This document shows, one piece after another, positions 8,535 to 16,763 of a stretch of 64,000 nucleotides of DNA. The stretch's first letter is position 1. The number at the start of each line of letters is the position of its first letter. A model generated the notes under the pieces. The model made no database searches, was not told where the DNA came from, and saw only the letters and a list, made by a program, of their open reading frames with translations. Both the position numbers and the translations under genes were made by a program. Source of the stretch: JBGSOV01 sp041738935 (GTDB taxonomy: Bacteria > Patescibacteriota > Gracilibacteria > CAIRYL01 > GCA-016699755); the NCBI GenBank assembly GCA_041738935.1, contig JBGSOV010000010.1, positions 12,768 to 76,767 on the forward strand, written 5' to 3'.

Positions 8535-9314
8535 ATGAAGATCAAAAACCTCATCGATTGGAAACTCTATTTTGTGCTTTGGGGCGCAAGTGTGTTTTCC
8601 ATTCTCGCGATTCTCCCATATGTCACGACACTGCAAGCAGATGTCCTCCAAACGCTCACGATTCCGCTGCCTTTGGCGCTTTTGGCTTCGGTACTACAAG
8701 GTGCGGTCTTGATTGCGATCGTCCTTTTGATCGGGTTGCCACTCTCTGAGCGTCTCGGGTTTGAAATACCGATTCTCAAAAACTTGCTCTCCAAGCAGAA
8801 GATCGAAGTCGATGTTGCGCGTATCGTGCAACGATCGATTCTTTTTGGCTTCGCATCAGGAATCGCCATAATCTTGCTTGATGTTTTGTTTCGCTCTCAA
8901 GGGGTCGATGTGATGAATCAGGTATCGGTTCCGGCTTGGCAAGGATTTTTGGCTTCCTTTTACGGCGGCATCAGCGAAGAAATTCTCCTGAGATTATTCT
9001 TTATGACTTTTGTCCTCTGGGTGATGAGTAAGATCATACGACCAGAAGGGAAGGTAATCGAAAATAATCTTCTCATGTGGTCAGCGATTTTGCTTGCGGC
9101 GCTGCTATTTGGCATCGGGCATTTGCCCGTGACGGCTTCACTCACCGAAATTACCCCGCTGGTGATTGCGCGCGCACTGTTGCTCAATGGAATCGGAGGC
9201 GTTGTTTTTGGTTGGCTCTACTGGAAGAATGGTCTGGAATCAGCGATGATCGCTCATTTCTCTGCTGATATTATTCTCCATGTCTTGTTGCCGCTCCTCC
9301 TGTTGACGATGTGA
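8535..9314 (+). CDS. CPBP-family intramembrane metalloprotease
   Basis: 259 residues with about six to seven hydrophobic segments. The ABI/CPBP motifs are all present: EEILLR (the EExxxR glutamates, about residue 148), FGIGHLP (FxxxH, about 194) and HFSAD near the C-terminus (about 245). The family contains Rce1-like CAAX proteases, bacteriocin-immunity proteins and membrane-protein regulators; which applies here cannot be told. It begins 120 bp after the IS right end and has no operon partner. Confidence 0.88.
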   Translation: MKIKNLIDWKLYFVLWGASVFSILAILPYVTTLQADVLQTLTIPLPLALLASVLQGAVLIAIVLLIGLPLSERLGFEIPILKNLLSKQKIEVDVARIVQRSILFGFASGIAIILLDVLFRSQGVDVMNQVSVPAWQGFLASFYGGISEEILLRLFFMTFVLWVMSKIIRPEGKVIENNLLMWSAILLAALLFGIGHLPVTASLTEITPLVIARALLLNGIGGVVFGWLYWKNGLESAMIAHFSADIILHVLLPLLLLTM

Positions 9315-9420
9315 ACGTCCAAGTACGGGCGCAGTTTTGCAAACTGCTTCTCTCAAAAAAGCCTTCTGTTTTAATGAGCTTTGAGGTTTGTTTTGATTAT
9401 TCTAATCCGGGACTATTGCA

Positions 9421-9439
9421 AGCACTCTGTAAGAGTGCT
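9421..9439. terminator. Probable bidirectional terminator hairpin
   Basis: Perfect 8-bp stem AGCACTCT / AGAGTGCT with loop GTA, in the tail-to-tail gap between the CPBP gene and the unknown gene on the other strand. No long T-run on either side, so termination strength is uncertain. Confidence 0.5.
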
Positions 9440-9456
9440 CGAGCATAAGGATGCTT

Positions 9457-10830
9457 TTAGAGAATTCTCATTGGGGAATCTTTTGTACGTACGACATGCG
9501 CTTTATTGACACGAAGGATGCTGGGGTCCTGCATCAGGTCCCAGATCTTATCGGCGGGAAAGTCAGGAACGATGAAGTCATTGATGTTTTTTCTAAAGAG
9601 AAACGATTCGATGGGCTTTACGGCTTTCGTATAGAGGTTGGGATTACCCTCCAAGTCCTTATCGATCAGGAGCTCGTTTTCATGGCCTTGATACCTAAAA
9701 TCATACAAAACACCTTTCCAGAAGCCCCCGGGATCAGCGGTCTCTTTCTCCTGAAAGGTCTTACCCCCGTAATCACGCACCAGCTGCTCGATCCGTTTCC
9801 GTTCCACCTCTCTCTCTTCTGCGGGGAGGTCTTCCGGCAGATAGGTGGTGATCTGGATGGACACACTCTTATCCATCTCTTCCGCTTCGGGATAGTGCAG
9901 GCGCCAGTGCGAAGTGTCGTAGCGCTGATACCAGGAGATGCGGCCATTACTCATGGCTTCCAGGATCTGGTTTTCTGAGGCAAATACAAAGTTGCCGAAG
10001 TAAAAAGAATTACTGGAAGTTATCAGTGATTCTTCCATGCTTTCCATCGCGGCAAAGCCGTACTGGTCCACCAGATCTGCCAGCTCGTTTTTCGTACACT
10101 GCAGCTCCGCGCACTTGATATAGATGGTGTAATATTCATTTTCGTCAGCAGGGACTGTTCTTATCGAGACTTCCGGGGGGATAGGAAAATTAAAAAGGGA
10201 GGGGTCATAATTTACGGCTTTATAGGTAATCAGTGCCCCATTGCGCGCTATTTCACTGACAATCATATAGTTTTCCGGGACAGGGGCATTCTTCAGCCCC
10301 CCCCGCTCTACTTGCGCAAACTTTTTTTCACAGCATTCATGGGTCCACAACTTGGGCAAAGACGGAAAAATCTCCTTTGTCACCGTGTCGTAGAATGTGC
10401 GGGTGATGATGACGATGTCTCTGATCGGTGCCGTTGTCGTGTTTCCGTTGGGGGTGACCGGCGCTTGTACTGGCGGAAGGTCGATGGCAATCGGGTAATA
10501 ATAATCGTAATAGCTATAGTAATCTGGATCTGAAAGTGGCTCCCGGATCTTCCTGGCTTCTTCCAGTGGCATTGCCGTGGTCTGGAGACTGGTCTGCGAA
10601 ACGAGGTCAGGATGCGTGGGGATAAGGAGCGGCCCAGTGATGTACTCCACCTGCTCTGATGGCGCAGGAGTCGGTAGTCCTGCGAAATCAAAAAGCCGGG
10701 AGACGGAAGTAGGAAAGAAAGAGGGATACGCCTGATTCCCCCACAAGCCTGCGGCGACCAAAACGATGCAGACGGCAAGCCCAATTAATGAGACTTTGGT
10801 GATGCGGCGAAGAGTGGAGAGTTTGGACAT
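9457..10830 (-). CDS. Membrane-anchored protein of unknown function, Tyr-rich linker
   Basis: 457 residues, not recognised. One N-terminal membrane segment (about residues 13-30, VSLIGLAVCIVLVAAGLWG) with a basic cytoplasmic side suggests a large extracytoplasmic domain. Around residues 100-115 lies the tyrosine-rich run YYSYYDYYYP. Two cysteine pairs occur near 165 (THECCEKK) and 245-250 (KCAELQC). The second half contains repeated tryptophan/tyrosine-rich stretches and an acidic EREVERKRIEQLV helix. Its codon use is more GC-rich than neighbouring genes. No neighbours on the same strand close enough to suggest an operon. Confidence 0.75.
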   Translation of the reverse strand: MSKLSTLRRITKVSLIGLAVCIVLVAAGLWGNQAYPSFFPTSVSRLFDFAGLPTPAPSEQVEYITGPLLIPTHPDLVSQTSLQTTAMPLEEARKIREPLSDPDYYSYYDYYYPIAIDLPPVQAPVTPNGNTTTAPIRDIVIITRTFYDTVTKEIFPSLPKLWTHECCEKKFAQVERGGLKNAPVPENYMIVSEIARNGALITYKAVNYDPSLFNFPIPPEVSIRTVPADENEYYTIYIKCAELQCTKNELADLVDQYGFAAMESMEESLITSSNSFYFGNFVFASENQILEAMSNGRISWYQRYDTSHWRLHYPEAEEMDKSVSIQITTYLPEDLPAEEREVERKRIEQLVRDYGGKTFQEKETADPGGFWKGVLYDFRYQGHENELLIDKDLEGNPNLYTKAVKPIESFLFRKNINDFIVPDFPADKIWDLMQDPSILRVNKAHVVRTKDSPMRIL

Positions 10831-11035
10831 ATGAAATTAAAAAGAATTGAGAATTGCAAACAGAATCTATTACCCGATCGATACTCCAAAAAGATTCTTG
10901 TCATCCCTGGCGCTAGAACATTCTACAAGTATACACCTCATCGTCCTGTTATGACAAAAAAAGCTATCCACTTTGATTCGGTTCGAATTCAGGTCGTCAA
11001 AAAAACTGCTCGAGCCGAGGTAGATATATTCAGTA

Positions 11036-12388
11036 TCAACTCTCCGACCATTCCAGCAACTTGTGCGGATCTTGGCGCCACTCGCCACTCCATTTTTCCA
11101 TCACAAATTCGGCGGGGGATTGTTCACGGACAAAAACATATTCTTTGATCGGCCAGAGGAGGCGTGAATCATCGGCATTACCGCGTTTGTCGAGGTGATG
11201 CTCTTTGAGCGAAGTATTGGCGATTTCGAGCAACTCTTTGGCAAGTGTGAGCATTTTTCTACCATCCGGTAATTCTGCCGCGAGCGCGGATTTGTTCGCT
11301 ACATCACGAACCTCACAATACTCGCTAAAAGAATATTTTTTTACCAAGTTCCGCGCAGCCGTCATCGAAGCCGAGGTTTGGGTAATGCCACGAATCAGCG
11401 CAGGGATTGCGGGCAACAAGTGCGGCGGCACGCAATCGATGCTGCGAAATTCGAGCCAGTTTTTCATCTTGAGTTCGGTCCAACAGGATTTCATGTGGGA
11501 GACAAAGTCTTTCAAACGGGCATGATGGCGCCCGTGACCTTTTTGGATAAATTCGGCGAATGTCTTTCCTTCCATTACAATCTGGTTGCCACTTCTTTCG
11601 ATGGAAATCATCGGCAAGTCACAAACAAAGTCGACCCATTTTTCAAAATCAAATTCTTTCTTAAAAAACTCTTCCCGCACTCTTGTCCGCTCTGGTGCAA
11701 AGTTTTGTCCAACGCGCAGTCGATTTCCTAAAAAACCGGTAAATTTGCTACAGTTGAGTGGCGAATTTGCAAACATCGCTGAGATGATCGGGGCAACAGC
11801 AAACAAAGTCTGAAACTTTTGCATGGCATCATCTTCAGAATGATATCCAAAATTGACATGCACCGAGTTCGTCTTCTTCAGTTGTGCTTCGCCTTCTGGT
11901 CTTGCCTCAAAATACTTTTGTAATAATTTTCCGCGTGCTTTGGGCGCATAGGTGATTTCGTTGTTTTTTGCAAACGGCTGCCACCCCATCGATACCCAGC
12001 GAATACCGAATTCGCGTGAAATCGAATCGATCTCGCTACTGTAGCGTTCGTACTCGCGCACAAGATTAATGAGGCGGCGGCGCGGCTTGCTCGCGAGTTC
12101 GAGGCGACCGTCTGCTTCGGTAAAGATCGAACTTTCTCCTCGACTCAGTGCAAAAATATTTTCATTTTTATCATCGTCTGTGGCTTTCCAACCCGCTTCG
12201 AGCACCAATTTTTTTAGCAAAGCGTGATAGCCGCGCGTGCCGCCGTAGTTGACCGGTTTCAAATTTTCTTCATAGACCGCGCTGCGTTCGACTTCGATGC
12301 CGATTTTGAGATCATTGCGCGCGACTGCCGAACGGCGAAAGAATGCCACAAGATCGGATTTCGCTTTGATAAGCTGGGTGTCTGACAT
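11036..12388 (-). CDS. GCS2-type glutamate-cysteine ligase-like protein
   Basis: 450 residues from the ATG at 12388; the frame extends further upstream, but the ligase fold begins just after MSDTQLIKAKSDLVAFF. Family features: KIGIEVERSAV near the start (metal/ATP-binding glutamate), SSIFTEADGRLELASKPRR, GIRWVSMGWQPF, VNFGYHSEDDAMQKFQTLFAVAPIISAMFANSP, and LEFRSIDCVPPHLLPAIPALIRG. These match plant/proteobacterial-type GshA and the related EgtA/YbdK enzymes, which join glutamate to cysteine or similar amines using ATP. No glutathione synthetase is adjacent. It is downstream of typA (105 nt), possibly in the same transcript. Exact substrate is uncertain. Confidence 0.8.
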   Translation of the reverse strand: MSDTQLIKAKSDLVAFFRRSAVARNDLKIGIEVERSAVYEENLKPVNYGGTRGYHALLKKLVLEAGWKATDDDKNENIFALSRGESSIFTEADGRLELASKPRRRLINLVREYERYSSEIDSISREFGIRWVSMGWQPFAKNNEITYAPKARGKLLQKYFEARPEGEAQLKKTNSVHVNFGYHSEDDAMQKFQTLFAVAPIISAMFANSPLNCSKFTGFLGNRLRVGQNFAPERTRVREEFFKKEFDFEKWVDFVCDLPMISIERSGNQIVMEGKTFAEFIQKGHGRHHARLKDFVSHMKSCWTELKMKNWLEFRSIDCVPPHLLPAIPALIRGITQTSASMTAARNLVKKYSFSEYCEVRDVANKSALAAELPDGRKMLTLAKELLEIANTSLKEHHLDKRGNADDSRLLWPIKEYVFVREQSPAEFVMEKWSGEWRQDPHKLLEWSES

Positions 12389-12493
12389 GAGGAGGAGAAA
12401 AACGAGGAAAGCTATTGTTCGGAGGCAGACCTTAACAGTCGCACCGCAAAATTGCAACACTCGCACAAGTTATAACCTCCATCCTAAAAACCA

Positions 12494-14296
12494 TTAATCC
12501 TTTTTTTCCATGCGTTTGCGCTCTGTATCGTTGCGGTATTTTTTGCGCAGGCGGATATTGAGCGGTGTCACTTCGACATATTCGTCGTTATCGATATATT
12601 CGAGGGCTTTTTCGAGGTTAATTTCGATTGGCGGTGTCAGGCTGATGGCATCGTCTTTGCCGCTCGCTCGCACATTACTCAGTTTTTTGCCTTTGAGCGG
12701 ATTGACGGTCAAATCTGTTCCCTGATTGTGCTCGCCAATAATCATGCCTTCGTAGACTTTGGTTTGTGGATGGATAAAAATCGGTCCACGATCTTGCAAG
12801 TTCCACAACGAATAGGCAACGGCTTCGCCATCGACGCCCGAAATCATCGAGCCAACTTGGCGTTTTTCGATCTTGCCCATATGCGGGACATAGTTTTCAA
12901 ACGAGTGGTAAAACGTTCCTTCGCCTTTGGTCAAAATGATAAATACTCCGCGAAAACCCAGCAGTCCGCGTGTTGGTACCATAAATTCTAAAAAAGTTGT
13001 GCCGCTTTCAGAACGCATGTTTTTCATTTCGCCTTTGCGTTTTCCAAGCGCTTCGATTACGGCGCCTGCCATACTGTCGGGAACATTAATCACGACATTT
13101 TCGAGCGGCTCGCAAATTACTCCATCGATTTCGCGCACGACCACTTCGGGCTGCGAAACCTGCAACTCAAAGCCTTCGCGGCGCATGCTTTCGATCAGTA
13201 CCGCCAAGTGCATTTCGCCGCGACCATAGACTTTGAACGAATCCGAGTTGTTGCTAAATTGCACTTGTAGTCCGACATTTGTTTCGAGCTCGCGCTCTAA
13301 GCGCTCACGAATATTACGTGACGTCACCAATTTGCCCTCTCGTCCTGCCAAAGGCGAATCATTAACCATAAAATCCATCGCCAGCGCTGGCGGATCGACC
13401 GAAATCGCAGGAAGAGGCACGGCATCTTGATCAACAGTAATTGTCTCGCCGACATAAATATCAGCGATTCCTGCAATCGCAACAATGTCACCGCAAGCAA
13501 CTTCGTCGACTTCATTTCTTCTGAGACCAAAAAAACTAAACGGCTGCGAAACTTTGCCACGTCTGGTTTGTCCGTCGACAGTTTTGATAAAGACCTGAGC
13601 GCCTTTTTTCAATTTTCCGGAATGCACTCGTCCAACAGCGATTCTGCCTAAAAATGAATCATACGATAATGTCGCTGGCTGAAATCGGAATGGTGATTCG
13701 TAATCAATTGGCGTTGGCGGAATCTTTTCCATCACCCAATCGAGCAGCGGCGTAATGTCTTTGTGTTCGTCTGTAAGTTCTCGAATCGCCACACCTTCAC
13801 GTGCAATGGCATATATATATGGAAAATCCAGTTGCTCATCCGTCGCACCAAGCGAGACAAAGAGGTCAAAAATCTCGTCAACGACTTCGTCAGGACGTGC
13901 CGAATCTTTGTCGATTTTGTTGATAACAACGAGAACCTTGAGCCCAAGCTGAAGTGATTTTTGCAGCACAAACTTTGTCTGCGGCATTGGTCCTTCGTAG
14001 GCATCGACGACAAGAAGCGCGGCATCGACCATTCCCAAAACACGTTCAACTTCGCTGCCAAAGTCGGCATGTCCAGGCGTATCGATAATATTAATCTTGG
14101 TATCTTTATAATGGATTGCGGTATTTTTTGCATAGATGGTAATACCGCGCTCTTTTTCTTGGTCATTGCTGTCCATCACGCGCTCTTCCACGATTTCGTG
14201 CGCGGCAAAAGTGCCACTTCCCTTGAGGAGCGCATCAACAAGAGTTGTCTTGCCGTGGTCTACGTGAGCGATGATTGCAACATTTCTGATTTCCAT
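12494..14296 (-). CDS. typA: Ribosome-binding translational GTPase TypA/BipA
   Basis: 600 residues starting MEIRNVAIIAHVDHGKTT at 14296; an upstream open stretch is ignored because the G1 motif must sit at the N-terminus. G motifs: AHVDHGKTT (G1), RGITI (G2), DTPGHADFG (G3), NKID (G4). Domain II (about 200-290), EF-G-like domains III and V, and the TypA-specific C-terminal domain with GLLGFRGVF and EGMIIGEHNQGTDLTVNPLKGKKLSNVRASGKDD. Acts on 70S ribosomes, with roles in assembly and stress/cold response. Divergently oriented from the structured leader at 14408. Confidence 0.97.
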   Translation of the reverse strand: MEIRNVAIIAHVDHGKTTLVDALLKGSGTFAAHEIVEERVMDSNDQEKERGITIYAKNTAIHYKDTKINIIDTPGHADFGSEVERVLGMVDAALLVVDAYEGPMPQTKFVLQKSLQLGLKVLVVINKIDKDSARPDEVVDEIFDLFVSLGATDEQLDFPYIYAIAREGVAIRELTDEHKDITPLLDWVMEKIPPTPIDYESPFRFQPATLSYDSFLGRIAVGRVHSGKLKKGAQVFIKTVDGQTRRGKVSQPFSFFGLRRNEVDEVACGDIVAIAGIADIYVGETITVDQDAVPLPAISVDPPALAMDFMVNDSPLAGREGKLVTSRNIRERLERELETNVGLQVQFSNNSDSFKVYGRGEMHLAVLIESMRREGFELQVSQPEVVVREIDGVICEPLENVVINVPDSMAGAVIEALGKRKGEMKNMRSESGTTFLEFMVPTRGLLGFRGVFIILTKGEGTFYHSFENYVPHMGKIEKRQVGSMISGVDGEAVAYSLWNLQDRGPIFIHPQTKVYEGMIIGEHNQGTDLTVNPLKGKKLSNVRASGKDDAISLTPPIEINLEKALEYIDNDEYVEVTPLNIRLRKKYRNDTERKRMEKKD

Positions 14297-14407
14297 AGTT
14301 TTTATAAACGAACGAGAGTGTAAAGGAAAACGCATAAAGAGCAAATGGAAAAAATTTTCTCTTTACAGAAAATTTCAAAGTGAGAAACTATCAACAGATG
14401 AAAATAT

Positions 14408-14541
14408 TGCATTCCACTCTCGGCGTTTCCTTTCGACAGGAAATGATGATGCCCCTGACCGGGAGTGTAATGTCGCATATCTAGTCGGTAAAAATCACCG
14501 ATGTGCGATTATAACTCCCGGACTATTTCGGGAGGTTTTTT
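14408..14541 (+). ncRNA. Structured 5' leader with competing helices (candidate riboswitch/attenuator)
   Basis: Three helices share bases. P1: 14411-14423 with 14459-14471 (13 positions, one mismatch and one G-T), enclosing a small hairpin TTTCCT/AGGAAA (14426-14431 / 14438-14443). Antiterminator: 14461-14466 with 14514-14519 (GGGAGT/ACTCCC), continued by 14468-14471 with 14508-14511, 14474-14477 with 14504-14507 and 14485-14489 with 14497-14501. Terminator: 14515-14520 with 14529-14534, then a T-run. P1 formation frees 14514-14520 for the terminator; loss of P1 allows the antiterminator. I do not recognise the P1 region as a known aptamer class. Read by eye; no folding program used. Confidence 0.6.
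14515..14541 (+). terminator. Intrinsic terminator just upstream of the unknown gene
   Basis: CTCCCG / CGGGAG, 6-bp GC-rich stem with an 8-nt loop, then GGTTTTTT. It ends 17 nt before the ATG at 14558, so transcripts entering the gene must pass it. Confidence 0.85.
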
Positions 14542-14557
14542 CTATTTTCTCAAAATC

Positions 14558-15058
14558 ATGACAAACGAAACTATTTCACAGGTATCAGACGCAACTCGCA
14601 CCTCTATATCTCCAGAGCTTCAGCAAGAAATAGCTCAGTATTTGGGCTTTTTTCTGACTTCAAGACATGGAGAGCTGGTGTCTGCTTTACAAAATCAGGT
14701 GTATTTCTCTGAATTCAGAGAAAAGACGGAATCTATTATTCAATTCATCGAAAGGAGTATTGAGGATTTATTGAGATTAAGCACAGGCACGATTGAAGAA
14801 ACGCGGACGAGAACCATAAACAAGTTATATCTGACTTCGAACGGTGTAGGTTTTCAAAGTATTTTGAATAATCTTATTCCTCCACCATCTCAGGAACTGT
14901 CAGAAGCTCTCGCTGATCATCTGCATACCTTTGCATGTTTTATCAAACGCGCTCTTCGTGAGCTCGAATCAATTGATGAAACACATGATCTGGTGCAAGA
15001 AAGCAAAGCTCTTCGTGAGCAATTCACTAAAGAGACTGAAGAATGGCGGACAGAATAA
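14558..15058 (+). CDS. Unknown helical protein behind an attenuator-like leader
   Basis: 166 residues from the ATG at 14558 (MTNETISQVSDATRTSIS). The frame is also open back to an ATG at 14501 inside the leader, which I reject because that would place the start within the hairpin. The sequence is predicted mostly alpha-helical and acidic, with long amphipathic stretches (EFREKTESIIQFIERSIEDLL; ADHLHTFACFIKRALRELESI) and one cysteine. No signal peptide, membrane segment or recognised motif. It is monocistronic: a leader terminator lies in front and a bidirectional terminator behind. Confidence 0.75.
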   Translation: MTNETISQVSDATRTSISPELQQEIAQYLGFFLTSRHGELVSALQNQVYFSEFREKTESIIQFIERSIEDLLRLSTGTIEETRTRTINKLYLTSNGVGFQSILNNLIPPPSQELSEALADHLHTFACFIKRALRELESIDETHDLVQESKALREQFTKETEEWRTE

Positions 15059-15091
15059 AATCTTGACTCATTATTAATCCCTACCGACAAA

Positions 15092-15133
15092 AACACCACA
15101 CGAAGCGAATCAGGGGCAACTTCCGGTGGTGTT
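15092..15133. terminator. Bidirectional terminator
   Basis: AACACCAC / GTGGTGTT arms with an inner GAAG/CTTC pairing, flanked by A-run on the left and T-run on the right, so it can stop both the gene at 14558 and the convergent YihY-like gene. Confidence 0.85.
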
Positions 15134-15189
15134 TTTTCGTCTTTCAATAGTTTCTCAGTGTTTCAATCTTTTCTCCTTTTTTCAGAATA

Positions 15190-16218
15190 CTATTCTTCCG
15201 GCGGTTTTGCTTTTGCAGATTTACTGCGTGTGAGTTTCTTCTTCCATTTAAGCGCTTTACGCGTGGCAGAGATTTGGAACAGAATCACTTTTGTGACCAC
15301 TTTTATTTTGCCAAAAAGCGACACGGTATTATTGGGAATGACTTCAATGTGTATCTCTTTGTGAAAACGCGCATATGATCGAGGTTTGATTTTAATCTTA
15401 TATTTTTCGACCCAGGCTTTGGTAAATTCGATACCCAAAAACAAGATTTGCGCCGAATAATTGATCCACAGCAAAACAACAATCAGCGCTGTCGCTACTC
15501 CATATGGTGATCCTTCTGCCTGCCTACCAAGATAAAAGGCAAGGACATACTTCCCGACAAAAAAGAGCAATGTCGTCACGGCTCCACCGATAAAAGCGGC
15601 TTTCCAAGGTATGATTGCATCCGGGAGATATTTAACAAGGAGCATAAAAAAGACGCAGATGACAGCCAACGAAATTGCAAAATTGGTCATACTGATGAGT
15701 GTTTCTGGGAGCGACAAAAAGTTTGAAATTTGTTCACTAAAGGCATTGAGGGCAATTGATGCGAAGAGAGAGACAATCAGTAAAAAACCCAAACTCAAAA
15801 TCAAGCCGAATGAAAAAAGCCGCTTAAGGAGCGTGACAAAAATATTGGTTTTTTTGGGATTCGCTTCAATATTCCAAATGCGATTAAAGGCGCGTTGCAG
15901 AGACATCATCACGCCTGTTGCACCAAGACTCAAAAGCAAAATTCCCACCAAAATGCCACTAATACTTTTTTCCAAATCACTAATTGCTACTACCATCGAC
16001 TGAATCACTGCTGTGCCATCTCGCCCAATCAATCCTTGAATTTCAGCAAAAAGGCGTTCCTGTCCTTGTCCCTGACTAAAAAAAAATCCCAAAATCGCAA
16101 TAATAATCAGCAGAAGCGGCGCAAGCGAAAAAACCGCATAATATGCGGTAGTTGCGCCCATATCAGCGATGCGGTCTTTGCTATAACCAGCAAAAGTCTT
16201 TTTGATAAGTGCGAACAT
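15190..16218 (-). CDS. YihY/BrkB-family inner membrane protein
   Basis: 342 residues from the ATG at 16218. Six membrane segments with the family signatures near the N-terminus (AYYAVFSLAPLLLIIIAI), RAFNRIWNIE after the second-third segments, the central LPDAIIPWKAAFIGGAVTTLLFFVGKYVLAFYLG, and SPYGVATALIVVLLWINYSAQILFLGIEFTKAWVEKY. This family (once misnamed RNase BN) has no firmly known transport role. The C-terminal 60 residues are basic and cytoplasmic. Divergent from the PUR-domain gene. Confidence 0.9.
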   Translation of the reverse strand: MFALIKKTFAGYSKDRIADMGATTAYYAVFSLAPLLLIIIAILGFFFSQGQGQERLFAEIQGLIGRDGTAVIQSMVVAISDLEKSISGILVGILLLSLGATGVMMSLQRAFNRIWNIEANPKKTNIFVTLLKRLFSFGLILSLGFLLIVSLFASIALNAFSEQISNFLSLPETLISMTNFAISLAVICVFFMLLVKYLPDAIIPWKAAFIGGAVTTLLFFVGKYVLAFYLGRQAEGSPYGVATALIVVLLWINYSAQILFLGIEFTKAWVEKYKIKIKPRSYARFHKEIHIEVIPNNTVSLFGKIKVVTKVILFQISATRKALKWKKKLTRSKSAKAKPPEE

Positions 16219-16413
16219 AATTTTATGAAAGGTCGTTGGTAAAATAAAACGGAATTTTCTCTTGTGCAAGTTATATTTGTTGCACTTGACCTCGCAATTA
16301 ATACAAAATCTTCTTTTGTGATTCCTTGATATAAAAAAGCAGTTTTTTTCTCAACTTGATTTTTATTCCGAACAAACGGCAAAATAGAAAAAGCTTTATT
16401 TTTTAAAAGTCCT

Positions 16414-16728
16414 ATGAACGGAGACGACCCTTTTGCAGATTTTGATGAAGAACTTACCAGCAAGGCAGTAGAGCCTGCTGCACCTGCTCCACGCGCTTTT
16501 TCTCCTGATCGTCGGAGTGGCGGCGGACGCTTTGCCGATGAGATTTTTTCGGAAAAAATAGTAGCACGGATGCGTACTTTTTTTATTGATGTCAAACAAA
16601 GCCCAAATGGCAAGTTTGTCAAGGTTTCAGAAAAATCGCGTGGGGGACAGAAATCGACGATTATGCTTGATGCCGAAGACGTACCGGCATTTATCTCTGC
16701 CTTACAAAACGCCGAAAAAGTCCTCTAG
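16414..16728 (+). CDS. PUR-domain (DUF3276-like) nucleic-acid-binding protein
   Basis: 104 residues. After an acidic, Pro/Ala-rich N-terminus of about 40 residues comes one PUR repeat: EIFSEKIVARMRTFFIDVKQSPNGKFVKVSEKS followed by KSTIMLDAEDVPAFISALQNAE. This beta-sheet-helix unit in bacteria dimerises and binds single-stranded or structured nucleic acid. It lies 35 nt before uppS and may be cotranscribed with it. Confidence 0.8.
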   Translation: MNGDDPFADFDEELTSKAVEPAAPAPRAFSPDRRSGGGRFADEIFSEKIVARMRTFFIDVKQSPNGKFVKVSEKSRGGQKSTIMLDAEDVPAFISALQNAEKVL

Positions 16729-16763
16729 TTTTTCAGCAATTCTCTCGTTTTTTCATAAAGCCC

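Noticed and set aside
10831..11148. Open frame of 105 codons on the plus strand
   Set aside because: Starts in A-rich low-complexity sequence and overlaps the 3' end of the conserved GCS2-type gene by more than 100 nt; no protein-like composition.
14501..15058. Longer form of the unknown protein starting at the ATG in the leader hairpin
   Set aside because: Its first codons lie within the antiterminator and terminator stems; the start at 14558 leaves the RNA elements untranslated.
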